This document shows positions 62,926 through 64,000 of a stretch of DNA of 64,000 bases, in pieces. The DNA comes from Dokdonella fugitiva (GTDB lineage: Bacteria; Pseudomonadota; Gammaproteobacteria; Xanthomonadales; Rhodanobacteraceae). Both the position numbers and the translations under genes were made by a program. Under the pieces are notes generated by a model. That model was given only the letters and a program-made list of their open reading frames with translations, was not told the origin of the DNA and did no database searches. The stretch is taken from NCBI RefSeq assembly GCF_014138265.1, contig NZ_JACGXL010000004.1:186001-250000 (forward strand), written 5' to 3'. The stretch's first letter is position 1. Every line of letters begins with the position of its first letter.

Positions 62926-63918
62926 TCAGCCGCGCGGCGCCTGCCGCGTGACCGTCTGCTCGATCGCGCCGAAGATGCTGCGACCCGCACCGTCGGTGAT
63001 CTCGATGCGTACCGTATCACCGAACTTGAGGAACGGCGTGCTCGGCTTGCCGTCGCGCAGGGTCTCCACCGTGCGCTGCTCGGCGAGGCAGGACGCGCCC
63101 TTGCCGGTGTCCTCGTTGGCGATCGTGCCCGAGCCGACGATCGTGCCCGCGCCGAGCGGGCGCGTCTTCGCCGCGTGCGCGACGAGGTCGGCGAAGCTGA
63201 ACTGCATGTCGACGCCGGTTTCGGCTTCGCCGAACCAGGCGCCATTGATCCACGTGCGCATCGGCAGGTGCAGCTTCTCGCCGCGCCAGGCATCGCCGAG
63301 TTCGTCCGGCGTCACCAGCACCGGCGACAGCGTCGAGCGCGGCTTGGACTGCAGGAAGCCGAAGCCTTTGGCGAGTTCGGCCGGGATCAGCCCGCGCAGC
63401 GAAACGTCGTTGACGAGTCCGACGAGCTGGATGTGCGAGGCCGCGGTCGCGGACGACGCCCCCATCGGCACGTCGTCGGTGACGACGACGACCTCGGCTT
63501 CTAGGTCGATGCCCCAGTCCTCGCTCGAGGCGAGGATCGGGTCGCGCGGGCCGTAGAAGCCGGCGCTCGTCGCCTGGTACATGAGCGGATCGACGTAGAA
63601 GCTCTCCGGCACGTCGGCGCCGCGCGCACGGCGCACGCGTTCGACGTGCGGCAGGTAGGCCGAACCGTCGACGAACTCGTACGCGCGCGGCAACGGCGCG
63701 GCGAGCGCGGCCGTGTCGAGCGCGAACGCGCCCGAGGCCGTGCCGGCGTCGAGTTCCGCGGCGAGTGCGTTCAGACGCGGCGCCGCGTTCGACCAGTCGT
63801 CGAGTGCCGCCTGCAGCGTCGCTGCGATCGCGCTCGCGCGTACCGCGCGCGACAGGTCGCGACTGACGACGACGAGCGTGCCGTCGCGGCCGCCTTCCTT
63901 GAGGGATCCGAGTTTCAT
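62926..63918 (-). CDS. Fumarylacetoacetate hydrolase
   Basis: The 330-residue protein begins MKLGSLKEGGRDGTLVVVSR and has the FAH metal-binding elements FYVDPLMYQATSAGFYGPRD, DWGIDLEAEVVVVTDD and later LGAGTIVGSGTIANED. It is of the bacterial form (about 330 residues) that splits fumarylacetoacetate to fumarate and acetoacetate, the last step of tyrosine catabolism. ATG 63918 was chosen from homology; the frame is open further. Acetoacetate released here could feed the acetoacetyl-CoA synthetase encoded at 33236. The first genes of the pathway probably lie beyond the right edge. Confidence 0.94.
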   Translation of the reverse strand: MKLGSLKEGGRDGTLVVVSRDLSRAVRASAIAATLQAALDDWSNAAPRLNALAAELDAGTASGAFALDTAALAAPLPRAYEFVDGSAYLPHVERVRRARGADVPESFYVDPLMYQATSAGFYGPRDPILASSEDWGIDLEAEVVVVTDDVPMGASSATAASHIQLVGLVNDVSLRGLIPAELAKGFGFLQSKPRSTLSPVLVTPDELGDAWRGEKLHLPMRTWINGAWFGEAETGVDMQFSFADLVAHAAKTRPLGAGTIVGSGTIANEDTGKGASCLAEQRTVETLRDGKPSTPFLKFGDTVRIEITDGAGRSIFGAIEQTVTRQAPRG

Positions 63919-64000
63919 GGTTCTGTCCGTTCTGGTTTGACGGGGACTGCGGCGCCGGACGCGTCGCCCGCGCGCGCGTCGGCGTAAGTATTCCACGCCC

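Overview
The window is GC-rich, densely packed proteobacterial chromosome. Gene content and synteny point to the Lysobacterales (Xanthomonadales), for example a Rhodanobacteraceae-like genus. The gshB-tonB-yqgE-yqgF-pyrB block resembles the Pseudomonas/Xanthomonas arrangement. PilU, the bifunctional WxcM-type protein, the DUF4398, DUF4124 and DUF465 proteins, a GTGGGAGCGGC-type REP hairpin and a TonB receptor beside TPR-sulfotransferases all fit this order. No tRNA, rRNA, CRISPR array, transposase or prophage gene was seen. The family placement is inference. Most very long open frames opposite real genes are GC-driven shadows.

Layout. 265-5943: glutathione synthetase, TonB-like protein, YqgE, YqgF, aspartate carbamoyltransferase and a large lipoprotein. 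5959-8535 (minus): pilU followed by an overlapping methyltransferase and sulfotransferase. 8675-10917 (minus): lptF-lptG, divergent from pepA, a small membrane gene and holC (11064-13433). 13441-13626: a repeat-built palindrome. 13642-17226: divergent upp and valS. 17324-24554 (minus): one tight gene string, pssA, a GAF-PP2C-HATPase protein, STAS, MlaE-, MlaF- and MlaD-like genes, a PqiC-like lipoprotein, a probable holD and rimI. 24703-27402: DUF4124 protein, proS and an H-NS-like gene.

27575-33085 is a surface-glycan cluster: a sugar aminotransferase, a GT2 enzyme, a WxcM-type acyltransferase-isomerase and a GtrA protein fused to a large membrane glycosyltransferase-like protein. Acetoacetyl-CoA synthetase and another GT-C-like protein follow (33236-37305). 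37360-40866 (minus) is a cbs/cystathionine-lyase operon interrupted by a DUF4214-methyltransferase gene. 41007-42743 (minus) holds small envelope and coiled-coil genes with a structured non-coding stretch. 42860-43963 is a second PilU-type ATPase. 44078-50553 has two convergent TPR-sulfotransferases and a TonB-dependent receptor. 50919-61653 carries exported proteins (a predicted outer-membrane protein, an NTF2-like protein, an S8 protease and an Asp-box repeat protein) with mtgA and a GT2 gene. 61776-63918 has a CBS-domain protein and the last two steps of tyrosine breakdown (maiA, fahA).

The most interesting system is 19019-24554. Phospholipid synthesis (PssA), a complete phosphatase/kinase/STAS partner-switch set and an Mla-type lipid transporter share a chain of 4-base overlaps. 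This suggests, as a hypothesis, phosphorylation-controlled lipid transport.
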